Below are positions 24,234 to 32,461 of a DNA stretch of 64,000 bases, piece after piece; the first letter of the stretch is position 1, and the number at the start of each line of letters is the position of its first letter. The stretch covers positions 29,804 through 93,803 of the forward strand of contig JAPLSQ010000009.1 of NCBI GenBank assembly GCA_026398535.1, given 5' to 3'. Position numbers and translations under genes: made by a program. This DNA comes from Candidatus Sumerlaeota bacterium (GTDB lineage Bacteria > Sumerlaeota > Sumerlaeia > Sumerlaeales > Sumerlaeaceae). A model generated the notes under the pieces. The model was not told where the DNA came from. It saw only the letters and a program-made list of their open reading frames with translations, and did not search any database.

Positions 24234-26303
24234 TCACAGACGCAGCAACCGGGCCGCAAGGAGCACCAGCAGGGCGATGCCGGCGGCGCCCGCGGCCGCC
24301 CATGCAAACCCTTTGAGCATCATAAAATAACAACGGAAACCAACGAGACGATTGAAAGCGGGGTTTAAGGCATAGCGGCGGAACTCAGGTCTGCTCAGGG
24401 ATGCCCCGGCGATGCCCGGATCAAGCTCCACAGCCCGCGCGAAAAAATCGAGCATCTGTCGTTTGTTTCCCATCATGGCCGCCGCGCGAGCGGCTCCGTC
24501 GTAAAACAGCGCCTTGTCCGGACAAGCCCGCGCCCCGCTGGCAAAGGCTTCCAGCGCCCTGGAAAAATTGCCCGCCTCAAGGCAAACCATGCCCAGCGTC
24601 TTGAAATATTCGCCGCGCGCCTGTTCAAACTGGGATGTGTTCTTTTCGAGCAGGCGTATGCCTTCTTCCGCGCGCCCTACGCGCAACAGCGACATGGCCT
24701 CGACAGCGATAAAGCTGCTGGCGGGCGGCATTGATTCGCCGTCTTTGTCGCTCAAATTGCGCGCCTTCTCGAAATGCTCCAGTGTTTCGTGATGCCGATT
24801 GAGCGAAAAACACGCCTTGCCCAGCATCCAGTGGCATTCGGGCGACGCCTTGCCGCTCTCAACGAGCGGTCGCACCGTCTCGATGACTTCGTCATTGCGC
24901 TCACACTGTTGCAGGGCAGCGGCACAGCATAATATAAGATTCGGATTGTCAGGGAATATTTTCAGCGCCCGCCGCAACGCTTCGACAGCCTCATTGGCGG
25001 CATGATGGCGCAACAGGAACGCCCCATAAGAAATGAAGGCATGCGGACCGGCTTCCTCTCCGCTGAATATCCTGCGGTAGCAATTCATGGCCGCCGTCAT
25101 ATCACCCAGCCGTTCGTTGAACTCGGCTGCGAGGAGCAGGGCCTGCTCATGATCGGGTTTCATGACGAGAAAACGCCCGATCGTGGCAGCGGCTTCGGCC
25201 AGCTTGCCGCGGATCAATTCATTGCCGGCTTTCATCCGGGCGATGTCAAAATCATCTGGTTTCGCCTCCGCCAGTTCCGAAAGACACAGTCCCTCGGCCG
25301 CATAATCGCCGAGTTTGTGATGCAAATGCGCCTTGAAGATCAGGAAACGCGGATCGCCCGGACGGAGCTGGAGCGCGCGCATCGTGCTGGAGAGCGCCGC
25401 GCGGTTCTTGCGCATTTCCGCCAGCGCGCGCCCGATCAGAAAATGTGTCTCCGGAACAAGCTCATCAAGCCCGCGCGCGCGCCGCAAATCGGCAAGAGAC
25501 TCTTCCGGCCGTCGCAGTTCGAGCAGGGCAAAACCCCGCAACGCGTAAATATCCGCGCGCTCAATGCCGCGCGAAATCGCCTCACCCGCATGATGCGCAC
25601 ACGCGTCGTATTCGTTGCGGTCGGTCAGAACGCGAAGGAGAATGACCCATATATCGGCATCGCCCGGATCAAGCGCCAGCAATTCACGCAGGCTCCGGAT
25701 GGCATCCTCCAGCATTCCCTGGCGCAGGAGAAGATCCGCGCGGCGCCGCATGACATCCAAGTTGTTGGGCTGGGTTTTTAAAATTTTGTCATATTGTTCG
25801 AGCGCCTGCGGATCCTCTCCGAGCGCGGCCAGCAGCGCGCCATATTGGCGCAGCGCCACCAAGTCATGCGGATGATCGCTTAGAACACCCTCGATCAGCC
25901 GCCGCGCCGCACCGAATCTATGCTTCTCGGCGAGGGCGCATGCCTTGTATATTTTGTTGTGATAATCGCCGGGCTCAAGGTCCAGCGCGATATCGAAATG
26001 CTCGATGGCCTCATCGTAGCGGCTGCTTACAAGCAACGCATGGCCATAATGGGTGTGATAATAAGGTTGTGCCGGGGCAAGACCTATGGCCAGCTCAAAC
26101 GAGGTAATAGCATCTTCAAACCTGCGAAGCTGGGACAGCGCGATGCCGCGATGAAAAAACGCGTCGGCATTAAACGGCTGTTGTTCAACAACCGAATCAA
26201 ACGCCTGCAGGGCCTCTTCGCAATGATCCGATTCCAGAAGATCCATCGCCATCTGGTAAAGGGACTCATCCGGAGTTCCCGCAAATTCGCCGTCATCTTT
26301 CAT
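24234..26303 (-). CDS. Long TPR-repeat protein with C-terminal membrane anchor
   Basis: 689 residues from ATG at 26303; a TTG at 26357 would add an unlikely aromatic leader. Almost the whole chain is tetratricopeptide repeats of about 34 residues (for example ADAFFHRGIALSQLRRFEDA, YHTHYGHALLVSSRYDEA, NLDVMRRRADLLLRQGMLED). It ends in one hydrophobic helix (FAWAAAGAAGIALLVLLAAR), making a C-terminal tail anchor. Such proteins act as scaffolds for complexes; no partner is evident. It is divergent from a GT-C-like membrane protein gene. Confidence 0.75.
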   Translation of the reverse strand: MKDDGEFAGTPDESLYQMAMDLLESDHCEEALQAFDSVVEQQPFNADAFFHRGIALSQLRRFEDAITSFELAIGLAPAQPYYHTHYGHALLVSSRYDEAIEHFDIALDLEPGDYHNKIYKACALAEKHRFGAARRLIEGVLSDHPHDLVALRQYGALLAALGEDPQALEQYDKILKTQPNNLDVMRRRADLLLRQGMLEDAIRSLRELLALDPGDADIWVILLRVLTDRNEYDACAHHAGEAISRGIERADIYALRGFALLELRRPEESLADLRRARGLDELVPETHFLIGRALAEMRKNRAALSSTMRALQLRPGDPRFLIFKAHLHHKLGDYAAEGLCLSELAEAKPDDFDIARMKAGNELIRGKLAEAAATIGRFLVMKPDHEQALLLAAEFNERLGDMTAAMNCYRRIFSGEEAGPHAFISYGAFLLRHHAANEAVEALRRALKIFPDNPNLILCCAAALQQCERNDEVIETVRPLVESGKASPECHWMLGKACFSLNRHHETLEHFEKARNLSDKDGESMPPASSFIAVEAMSLLRVGRAEEGIRLLEKNTSQFEQARGEYFKTLGMVCLEAGNFSRALEAFASGARACPDKALFYDGAARAAAMMGNKRQMLDFFARAVELDPGIAGASLSRPEFRRYALNPAFNRLVGFRCYFMMLKGFAWAAAGAAGIALLVLLAARLLRL

Positions 26304-26557
26304 GTGATCGATATACCATTTGATGTCATGGAAAATCAAATGCCAATGATTGACCAAATGCCGCCATGATCAACCCGCGCAACTGTATCCAATTGCTGAC
26401 ACAGTCTTCCAAGAAAGCTGGCTGGAATCCGCCGCGGCGCCCCCCCCATGACACTCCCAAAAACCAGAACCGGATCAAGACGCGCCCTCTTGCCGGCCGG
26501 GTCCAAGCTTCAGCTTGTGAGTGTGATTTTCATCTGGTTATGGTTGATGCTCCAAAG

Positions 26558-28198
26558 ATGAAATCGCGAACGCTGTGTTCATGCGGCCGAGTTGCGGCAT
26601 CCCTGATTGCCGTTGCATGCCTGTGTGCCATGGCATGGAGGAGTCTCAACCATATTTCCCCTCAATTGCCCGGCACGGATTCGAGCATCTATGCCTGCGG
26701 GGGCATGTTCCTGCTTAATGGCAAGGCGCTTTACAAGGATTTCTGGGAACAGAAACCGCCGATGATATATTTTCTCAACGCGGCCGCCATGAAGGCTGGA
26801 GGCGTATCCATCACTGCCGTTCGCGCGATGGAGCGTCTCTTTGCGGTTGCCGGCGCGGCGCTGGTGTTTCTCACGATTCTGCGGTCATTTCCGCGCGCGG
26901 TCAGCCGTTTGCGATGCCCCGCTCCATTTGCCCCCGTGGGTCTTGCTGCCGCGGGCTGTCTTCTGTGGCTCATGGCATTCTATCATCCGTCCGTTTTTGA
27001 AGGCGGAAATCTGACAGAGGAATATGGAACCGTTTTCCTTCTCGCGGGCATTGTCATGACGCTTTACGCCACTCAGAGCCGCGATTTCCGCCGTATGCTG
27101 CTCGTGAGCATGATGGCGGGTGTTTTTTTCGCGCTATCCGCGCTCACCAAGGAACCCTTTCTGCTGTCAGTCATCCCGTGGATCATCTGCATGGCATGGC
27201 CGGCAGGACATTCCTGGCGCAACAGCATTACGCGTGTTGTCGCATGCGCAGGAGGCGTCATGATTCCGCTGGTGTTGTGCGTAACATATCTTTACTCGCA
27301 TGGCGCAATGCCCGCGTGGCGCGATGTCATGGTTCACAACCGCATTTATGCCGCCGAGAACAGCCCGCCCGCATGGATTCACCGCCTGTATGACAATCTT
27401 GTTCCCGCCAGACTCGCATTCGGCGGAATGATCACCGTGGCGCTTGGATGCGCGGCTGGCGTCGCAAGCATATTCTCACCGCAATTTCAGAAACGATCCG
27501 CATATCTGCCCTTGACGCTCATTGCCATGCTGATGACAAGTTATGCGGCCACAACCCTGTCAACGAGCAAATACGGCCACTATTACCTTCAGCTCGTGCC
27601 TTCCTGTGTTCTTCTGGCCGCGGCCGGCATCGCGTATTCATTTTATCTCGTCCACCGGACAAGGCATGGCTTTTTAGGCGTTTTCCTTATATGGATCGTT
27701 ATCCTGATCGCCTGTGACCATCACACTATGACCGCATATTTCGGCCGAATCAGATTGCCATTTTCAGCGCCCGCTCCCGATCCAATTTCTGATTTCATTG
27801 TCAGGAACACGTCAGAGGATGATTACATCTGGACAACTTCAGGCCATCACGCCCGCTATTACTTTCTCACGCGGCGTCTGCCGCCCACAAAGTACTTCAG
27901 CAATCTGCTGGTGCACTATTCAGGCACAGCGGAAGGCCGCGCGCGCTATAAGAACAGAGCTGAACGCATCCTGTCCAGCCTGAAATCCCATCCTCCGAAA
28001 TACATCATCCAGAGATCGGCCGATCCGCGCCGCGATCTGCCGCCAGACGATGACGGGCTGATGGACTGGATCAGCCAACATTATGTTCCGGCGGGCGTCA
28101 GCGACGGCCCCGCGGTTCTTTATCGAGCCGCTCCCTCGCCCGAGCAGCGGCGCCCCCCGCAAGCTGACCGCATGCCGCCCCAATATCCAACCCTTTAG
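26558..28198 (+). CDS. GT-C-fold membrane glycosyltransferase-like protein (GT39/ArnT-like)
   Basis: About 546 residues with roughly ten membrane helices. The first extracytoplasmic loop has the ArnT/PMT-like pattern: LPGTDSSIYACGG where the catalytic acidic motif sits, then LNGKALYKDFWEQKPPMIYF, whose lipid-sugar-associated KPP motif is typical. It probably transfers a sugar from a lipid carrier to a surface polymer or lipid. The start is uncertain: the frame is open from 26366, but the first 64 codons look non-coding. The ATGs at 26540 or 26558 place the first membrane helix near the N-terminus. Its last 101 bp overlap the 3' end of rlmN on the other strand. Confidence 0.7.
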   Translation: MKSRTLCSCGRVAASLIAVACLCAMAWRSLNHISPQLPGTDSSIYACGGMFLLNGKALYKDFWEQKPPMIYFLNAAAMKAGGVSITAVRAMERLFAVAGAALVFLTILRSFPRAVSRLRCPAPFAPVGLAAAGCLLWLMAFYHPSVFEGGNLTEEYGTVFLLAGIVMTLYATQSRDFRRMLLVSMMAGVFFALSALTKEPFLLSVIPWIICMAWPAGHSWRNSITRVVACAGGVMIPLVLCVTYLYSHGAMPAWRDVMVHNRIYAAENSPPAWIHRLYDNLVPARLAFGGMITVALGCAAGVASIFSPQFQKRSAYLPLTLIAMLMTSYAATTLSTSKYGHYYLQLVPSCVLLAAAGIAYSFYLVHRTRHGFLGVFLIWIVILIACDHHTMTAYFGRIRLPFSAPAPDPISDFIVRNTSEDDYIWTTSGHHARYYFLTRRLPPTKYFSNLLVHYSGTAEGRARYKNRAERILSSLKSHPPKYIIQRSADPRRDLPPDDDGLMDWISQHYVPAGVSDGPAVLYRAAPSPEQRRPPQADRMPPQYPTL

Positions 28199-29204
28199 AG
28201 TAGCGTATGCTTGCGATAAAATGCCGGTCGTGCAGGAATTGCTGGAACTGATTGACAGTGTCATCGCTGGGGCGGCGGAAAGGCAGACGCCCATCGGGAT
28301 TCCATGGGATCAGGTTGATCTTGCATGGCAGGCCAAGGAGCAGCGCGGCCAGCTTGCGGGCGTGCTCAAGCGAATCATTGAAACCTCCGAGCATGACATA
28401 CTCAAATGTGATGCGGCGGCGGCGGCGCAACGGGTACTCACGGCAGGCGCTGATCAGCGACCCGATCGGATGCGCCTTGTTGATGGGCATGATCCGGTTG
28501 CGCAGATCGTTGTCAGGCGCGTTGAGCGATATGGCTATGTTCACATTAAGATTTTCGCGAGCCAGGCGCTCGATGCCCGGCAGAATGCCCGCCGTGGAAA
28601 CTGTGATGCGCCGCGCGGCAATGGCCATGCCGTCCGGATCGCTCAGAATCCGCAGCGCGGGGATAACGTTGTCAAGATTCAGCATCGGCTCGCCCATGCC
28701 CATGAAAACAATGTTGCGCGGGCAGAAGCCGTCATTGAAAACGCGTTTGGCCAGCAGTATCTGCGAGATGATTTCGGCGGTTGTCATCTGGCGGTGGAAT
28801 CCGTCATAACCGGTCGTGCAGAACGCGCAACCGGCCGCGCACCCCGCCTGGGACGACACACATTGCGTCAGCCAGTTGCGCTCGCGCATCAACACACCCT
28901 CAACAATGATGCCGTCGCTCAGGCGGAATAATATTTTACGAGTGCCATCGGTTGATTCCCGCACTCCGGCAATTTCCAGATGGCCCATAGCATAATTGCC
29001 CGCAAGCCACGTTCTGAAATCCCGCGCGATATTGTGCATCTCGCTGAAATCGAAGGCCGCGCGGTTATAAAGCCAGTGGTAAAGCTGCCGCGCGCGAAAC
29101 GCGGGATAACCTGCCGACGCCACAATCTCTGTGAGCCGCGGCAGGTCCATGCCAAGCAAAACGCCCCTTGATTCCAATGCCGGGGCTGGCGCGCTATCAG
29201 ACAT
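28098..29204 (-). CDS. rlmN: 23S rRNA (adenine(2503)-C(2))-methyltransferase / tRNA A37 methyltransferase
   Basis: 368 residues. RlmN is a radical SAM enzyme that methylates C2 of A2503 in 23S rRNA and of A37 in some tRNAs, improving translational fidelity. The cluster cysteines are C122, C126 and C129 (CAAGCAFC), preceded by TQCVSSQAGC; the GMGEP motif is present (VFMGMGEPMLNLDNV). The methyl-carrying cysteine is C345 near the end (IGAACGQL). The 23 residues after it are a basic tail, longer than usual, and lie in the antisense overlap with the preceding membrane gene. It is 21 bp downstream of mrp and is probably co-transcribed with it. Confidence 0.95.
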   Translation of the reverse strand: MSDSAPAPALESRGVLLGMDLPRLTEIVASAGYPAFRARQLYHWLYNRAAFDFSEMHNIARDFRTWLAGNYAMGHLEIAGVRESTDGTRKILFRLSDGIIVEGVLMRERNWLTQCVSSQAGCAAGCAFCTTGYDGFHRQMTTAEIISQILLAKRVFNDGFCPRNIVFMGMGEPMLNLDNVIPALRILSDPDGMAIAARRITVSTAGILPGIERLARENLNVNIAISLNAPDNDLRNRIMPINKAHPIGSLISACREYPLRRRRRITFEYVMLGGFNDSLEHARKLAALLLGLPCKINLIPWNPDGRLPFRRPSDDTVNQFQQFLHDRHFIASIRYSKGLDIGAACGQLAGGAAARARERLDKEPRGRR

Positions 29205-29225
29205 GACTGCACAGGCGCCCCGCGC

Positions 29226-30308
29226 TCATGCGCTCCGCCGATAATTCAGCTTGCTGACTTGCGCCGCCAGTTGTTCCGCCGCCCCAATCAATTTGCGCGC
29301 CTGAACAGAGCCGGGATTCGAGACGACCACGGGCGTGCCGTCATCGCCTGCCGCGCGCACTTCGGGCGCCAGCGGAATGCTGCCAAGGAAAGCAATGCCA
29401 TACTCGGCGGCAAGCTGTTCGCCCCCGCCGCAGGAAAATATCTCCGTCCGCTCATGGCAGTGGGGGCATACGAAGTAACTCATGTTCTCAACCACACCGA
29501 GCAGGGGGATGTTTTGCGAGAGGAACATCATGATTGTTTTACGCACATCCTGCAGAGCGGCCTGTTGTGGCGTGGTCACATGGACGATGCCCGTAACGCG
29601 CACAAGCTGAATGAGCGAAATCTGAATGTCGCCCGTGCCGGGCGGCAGATCAACAATAAGGTAGTCCAAGTCGCCCCAGTCGACCTGTCTGAGGAACTGC
29701 CTCAGGGCGCTGTTAAGCATGGGGCCGCGCCAGATCACGGGCGTATCGTCGCCGGTCAGGAATCCCATCGACATGACCTTGATGCCATGCTTCACGGGAG
29801 GGATGATCATGTCGATGTCGGCTCCATCATCGCCTTTCCGGCTGACGATTTGCGGTTGTTCGCCGCACATGCCAAGCATCAGCGGTATGTTGGGTCCGTA
29901 CATATCGGCATCTAGAAGACCCACGCGCGCGCCGCTTTGCGCGAGCGCGATGGCGGCATTGACGGCCACCGTGGATTTGCCGACACCGCCTTTGCCCGAC
30001 GCGATGCCTATGATATTGCGCACCGTGCGCGCATACTCGGGGGGGCGCTGCATGGGGCTGACATCCGACCCCATGTTCACAGTGACACGTTTCACCCCCG
30101 GCGCGCGCATCACCGCGGCCTTGACGTCCTGCTCAATCCGCGCCTTCAACGGACAGGCCGGCGTGGTCAGCACAACTGTCACATTCACACGACCATTGTC
30201 ATCAATCTCAACATCCTTGATCATGTTCAGGGACACCAGATCGCGGCCAAGATCGGGGTCCTCGACAGTCTTCAGCGCAGTATAGATGGCGTCTCTATCA
30301 ACAGGCAT
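29226..30308 (-). CDS. apbC: Mrp/NBP35-type iron-sulfur cluster carrier ATPase
   Basis: 360 residues from ATG at 30308, which has a GAGGGAA site. Residues 1-85 are a MIP18/DUF59 domain (TALKTVEDPDLGRDLVSLNM). The rest is a ParA-like P-loop ATPase with the deviant Walker A GKGGVGKS (105-112), VDLPPGTGD, and a C-terminal CPHC that binds the bridging cluster. Mrp proteins assemble and hand over [4Fe-4S] clusters to apo-enzymes. The neighbours fit: the same strand carries rlmN, miaB and a NuoI-like ferredoxin, all cluster proteins, and the genome also needs many clusters for acetyl-CoA synthase. Confidence 0.93.
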   Translation of the reverse strand: MPVDRDAIYTALKTVEDPDLGRDLVSLNMIKDVEIDDNGRVNVTVVLTTPACPLKARIEQDVKAAVMRAPGVKRVTVNMGSDVSPMQRPPEYARTVRNIIGIASGKGGVGKSTVAVNAAIALAQSGARVGLLDADMYGPNIPLMLGMCGEQPQIVSRKGDDGADIDMIIPPVKHGIKVMSMGFLTGDDTPVIWRGPMLNSALRQFLRQVDWGDLDYLIVDLPPGTGDIQISLIQLVRVTGIVHVTTPQQAALQDVRKTIMMFLSQNIPLLGVVENMSYFVCPHCHERTEIFSCGGGEQLAAEYGIAFLGSIPLAPEVRAAGDDGTPVVVSNPGSVQARKLIGAAEQLAAQVSKLNYRRSA

Positions 30309-30365
30309 CTCAATTTCCCTCGGTCGGTATGATGGATTGTTTGCGCATACAAGTAAACCGTTCAG

Positions 30366-30395
30366 CTTCGCGTATTTCGTGTTTTTCGTGGTTAA
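30366..30395. repeat. HEKHE-type intergenic repeat upstream of mrp
   Basis: The reverse strand reads AACCACGAAAAACACGAAA and continues with a degenerate copy of the same 9-mer (TACGCGAAG). This CACGAAAAA-type short tandem sequence is scattered in intergenic regions of many environmental bacteria. Translated, it gives the telltale TTKNTK or NHEKHE strings. It produces a spurious upstream extension of the mrp frame. Confidence 0.55.
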
Positions 30396-30415
30396 CAATC
30401 TGACAGGCGTAAATA

Positions 30416-31825
30416 TTAAGTCTTATGCCGGCCCGCTCCGAACAATCTTTGCATGAATGATTGTCGTGCGGTTCCATGGCGCGCATGACCGGCGCGCGCC
30501 AGCTGTTCGATGTGGATTCGCGCCAGGGCGCAGTCGACGCGCTCGTGGGCTGACAGCGGGACATTTTTATGGGATTCGCGGCGGTCGCCCGCAAAAACCG
30601 GTTGATCAGCCCACGTCAGCAAAGGCTCAAAAACCTTTCGCTCACCATATTCGTTGTCGAAGAATTCCTTCGCCCGCCGCGCCGCGGCTTTTGCGGACGC
30701 AAGATCGGCGGCCACCTCAATAATGGCGGCAGCCAGCGAGTCAGAATTGCCAGGTTCATACTCCGTTACAAGCCCCTCACGGGCAAGACGCGCATTGGTC
30801 TCGCTGATGGATGTTGTGATCACCGGCAGTTCGTGAAGAATCCAGTCATTGATGCGTGTGCGCGCGCCGAGTTCCCCTTCATAGCATGGGCGGTCGGCGA
30901 CGATGGCGGCATCGGCTTCGCGGAAATAAGACGGGATTTCATCAAGCGGGCGCCAGCCCGTTAAAATAAACCTGCTCTGAAGATCGCTGCCCTCGACCAG
31001 TTCCCGGAATTGCGTGAATGACGACGTGTTGTGGCCGCTGATTTCGCCTCCTGTTGAAATGAAGAATATGCGCGAATTTTTGCGCATGGCAGCCTCAAGG
31101 CCGTGGAAAAGCGTGCGGGGATCGCACCACGTGTTGTATCCGCCGCTCCAGAGAATCATGATGCTGTCCGCGGGGATGAGACGCCCTTTGAACATGCGCG
31201 GCGAGGGCTGGCCCACATCAAGCATCGCGCGCGAACAGTTGGGCATGGCATGAACCAGTTCCTCGCCGGCGGTAAACTGATTCAGCCGCCCCGCGAAACC
31301 AAGCTGGCCGATGAGCGCCCATTTCTGAGGGCGTGAGGCCGTGCTGAAACGGTCGCCGGCCAGCAGACCGGGCAGCATCAATTTCCATTGTCCGAACAGT
31401 GTGGCGTCATTGCCGAACAATTCCCCCTGAAGCTGTTTTTCCGCGAACGGATCGCCGTTGTAGTCCAGCCATAGTGGCACGTGAAACGGGACGGCGGCCG
31501 CGACGGCATTCATGATGTCTGTCGTTGAAACCAAACATGAAAATCGGCTGCCAACGTGGAGCGTTGCAAGCGCGGATGCCGTGTCGCGCTCATGATACCG
31601 CAGCCGGCAGATCACGATATTGTGGCCGGCTTCCTCGCGGCGGGGCTTGAAAGGACCATGCTCACCCCCCGCGAAGTCGCCAAACTCGATGACCCCTATC
31701 GTAACGTGATGCCCTGCCCGCACGAGCATGCGCGCCATGTGCCATGTGCGCAGTCCCGGCGCATAAAGGCGCTTGCCGCCATCCGGAGGAAGCGGTCCGA
31801 CGCCCAGGACAAGGATGTTGCCCAT
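30416..31825 (-). CDS. GT-B-type glycosyltransferase (GT4-like)
   Basis: 469 residues, soluble. The N-terminus has the GT-B donor-fold start (MGNILVLGVGPLPPDGG, then HMARMLVRAGHHVTIGVIEFG). The C-terminal half has a GT4-like arrangement (IMILWSGGYNTWCDP, RFILTGWRPLDEIPSYFREAD, then INDWILHELPVITT). It would move a sugar from a nucleotide-sugar to a glycan or lipid in the cytoplasm. A GGAAGGT site lies nine bases before the ATG, and the NuoI-like gene ends only six bases upstream, so it is part of the miaB-nuoI-like run. The basic tail after about residue 400 has no recognised domain. Confidence 0.75.
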   Translation of the reverse strand: MGNILVLGVGPLPPDGGKRLYAPGLRTWHMARMLVRAGHHVTIGVIEFGDFAGGEHGPFKPRREEAGHNIVICRLRYHERDTASALATLHVGSRFSCLVSTTDIMNAVAAAVPFHVPLWLDYNGDPFAEKQLQGELFGNDATLFGQWKLMLPGLLAGDRFSTASRPQKWALIGQLGFAGRLNQFTAGEELVHAMPNCSRAMLDVGQPSPRMFKGRLIPADSIMILWSGGYNTWCDPRTLFHGLEAAMRKNSRIFFISTGGEISGHNTSSFTQFRELVEGSDLQSRFILTGWRPLDEIPSYFREADAAIVADRPCYEGELGARTRINDWILHELPVITTSISETNARLAREGLVTEYEPGNSDSLAAAIIEVAADLASAKAAARRAKEFFDNEYGERKVFEPLLTWADQPVFAGDRRESHKNVPLSAHERVDCALARIHIEQLARAGHARHGTARQSFMQRLFGAGRHKT

Positions 31826-31831
31826 CGAAAC

Positions 31832-32380
31832 TTACCTTCCATGCGCGCGTTGGGGCGAAAGGGGGCCCGGCGCGGCGGGATTTGGCGTGTCCGGCCATTC
31901 GATGACATCGCCTGAAGGAGACTGCAGTTTCCGCTCTTCCCATAATTTCACGAAATCGATCGCGCAATCCTGACTGCGGTATGCCGCCAAATCATAGCTC
32001 TTGCCCATGTGGATGCAGTTTGAAGGGCATGGCTCCACACACAATCCGCAGAAAAGACAGCGGTTATAATCAATTTCATAACGCGTGATGACCGCGTTTT
32101 TGCCCTTGCCGGCGCTCTCGATTTTGATGCAATCGACCGGACAAGCCGCCGAACAAAGGTCGCACGCGATGCACTTCTCTTTTTCATAGATGTGGATGCC
32201 GCGGTAACCATCCGGGATCTCAGGTTTCTCATCGGGATACTGAAGCGTGACAGGTTTGGTGAACATATACCAGCCGGTCACGCCAAGTCCGATCAGCGTT
32301 GTGATCACGGCGTTCCATACCATGCCGAAGTACTCGGCAACGGGCGATGTGGCGTTGTTTGACGATGGCATGGAGGTCAT
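31832..32380 (-). CDS. NuoI-like 2x[4Fe-4S] ferredoxin with N-terminal membrane helix
   Basis: 182 residues from ATG at 32380. A short hydrophobic helix (about 20-40, MVWNAVITTLIGLGVTGWYM) precedes the NuoI-like LQYPDEKPEIPDGYRG and two ferredoxin motifs (C70, C73, C76, C80 and C108, C111, C114, C118). In complex I this subunit passes electrons between clusters N6a and N6b. No other nuo genes are in the window, so this one is either a separated member of a complex encoded elsewhere or a stand-alone membrane-bound ferredoxin. The frame is open back to 32458, against the miaB stop, but the start there would give a 26-residue leader with no site. Confidence 0.82.
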   Translation of the reverse strand: MTSMPSSNNATSPVAEYFGMVWNAVITTLIGLGVTGWYMFTKPVTLQYPDEKPEIPDGYRGIHIYEKEKCIACDLCSAACPVDCIKIESAGKGKNAVITRYEIDYNRCLFCGLCVEPCPSNCIHMGKSYDLAAYRSQDCAIDFVKLWEERKLQSPSGDVIEWPDTPNPAAPGPLSPQRAHGR

Positions 32381-32461
32381 ATTACAGGTCTTGAGGAAAA
32401 AGATACCCGCTGGCAGGGAGGGTGCAAGCGGATTGTTTGCCGCGCCCCGGCGCCGCATGAA

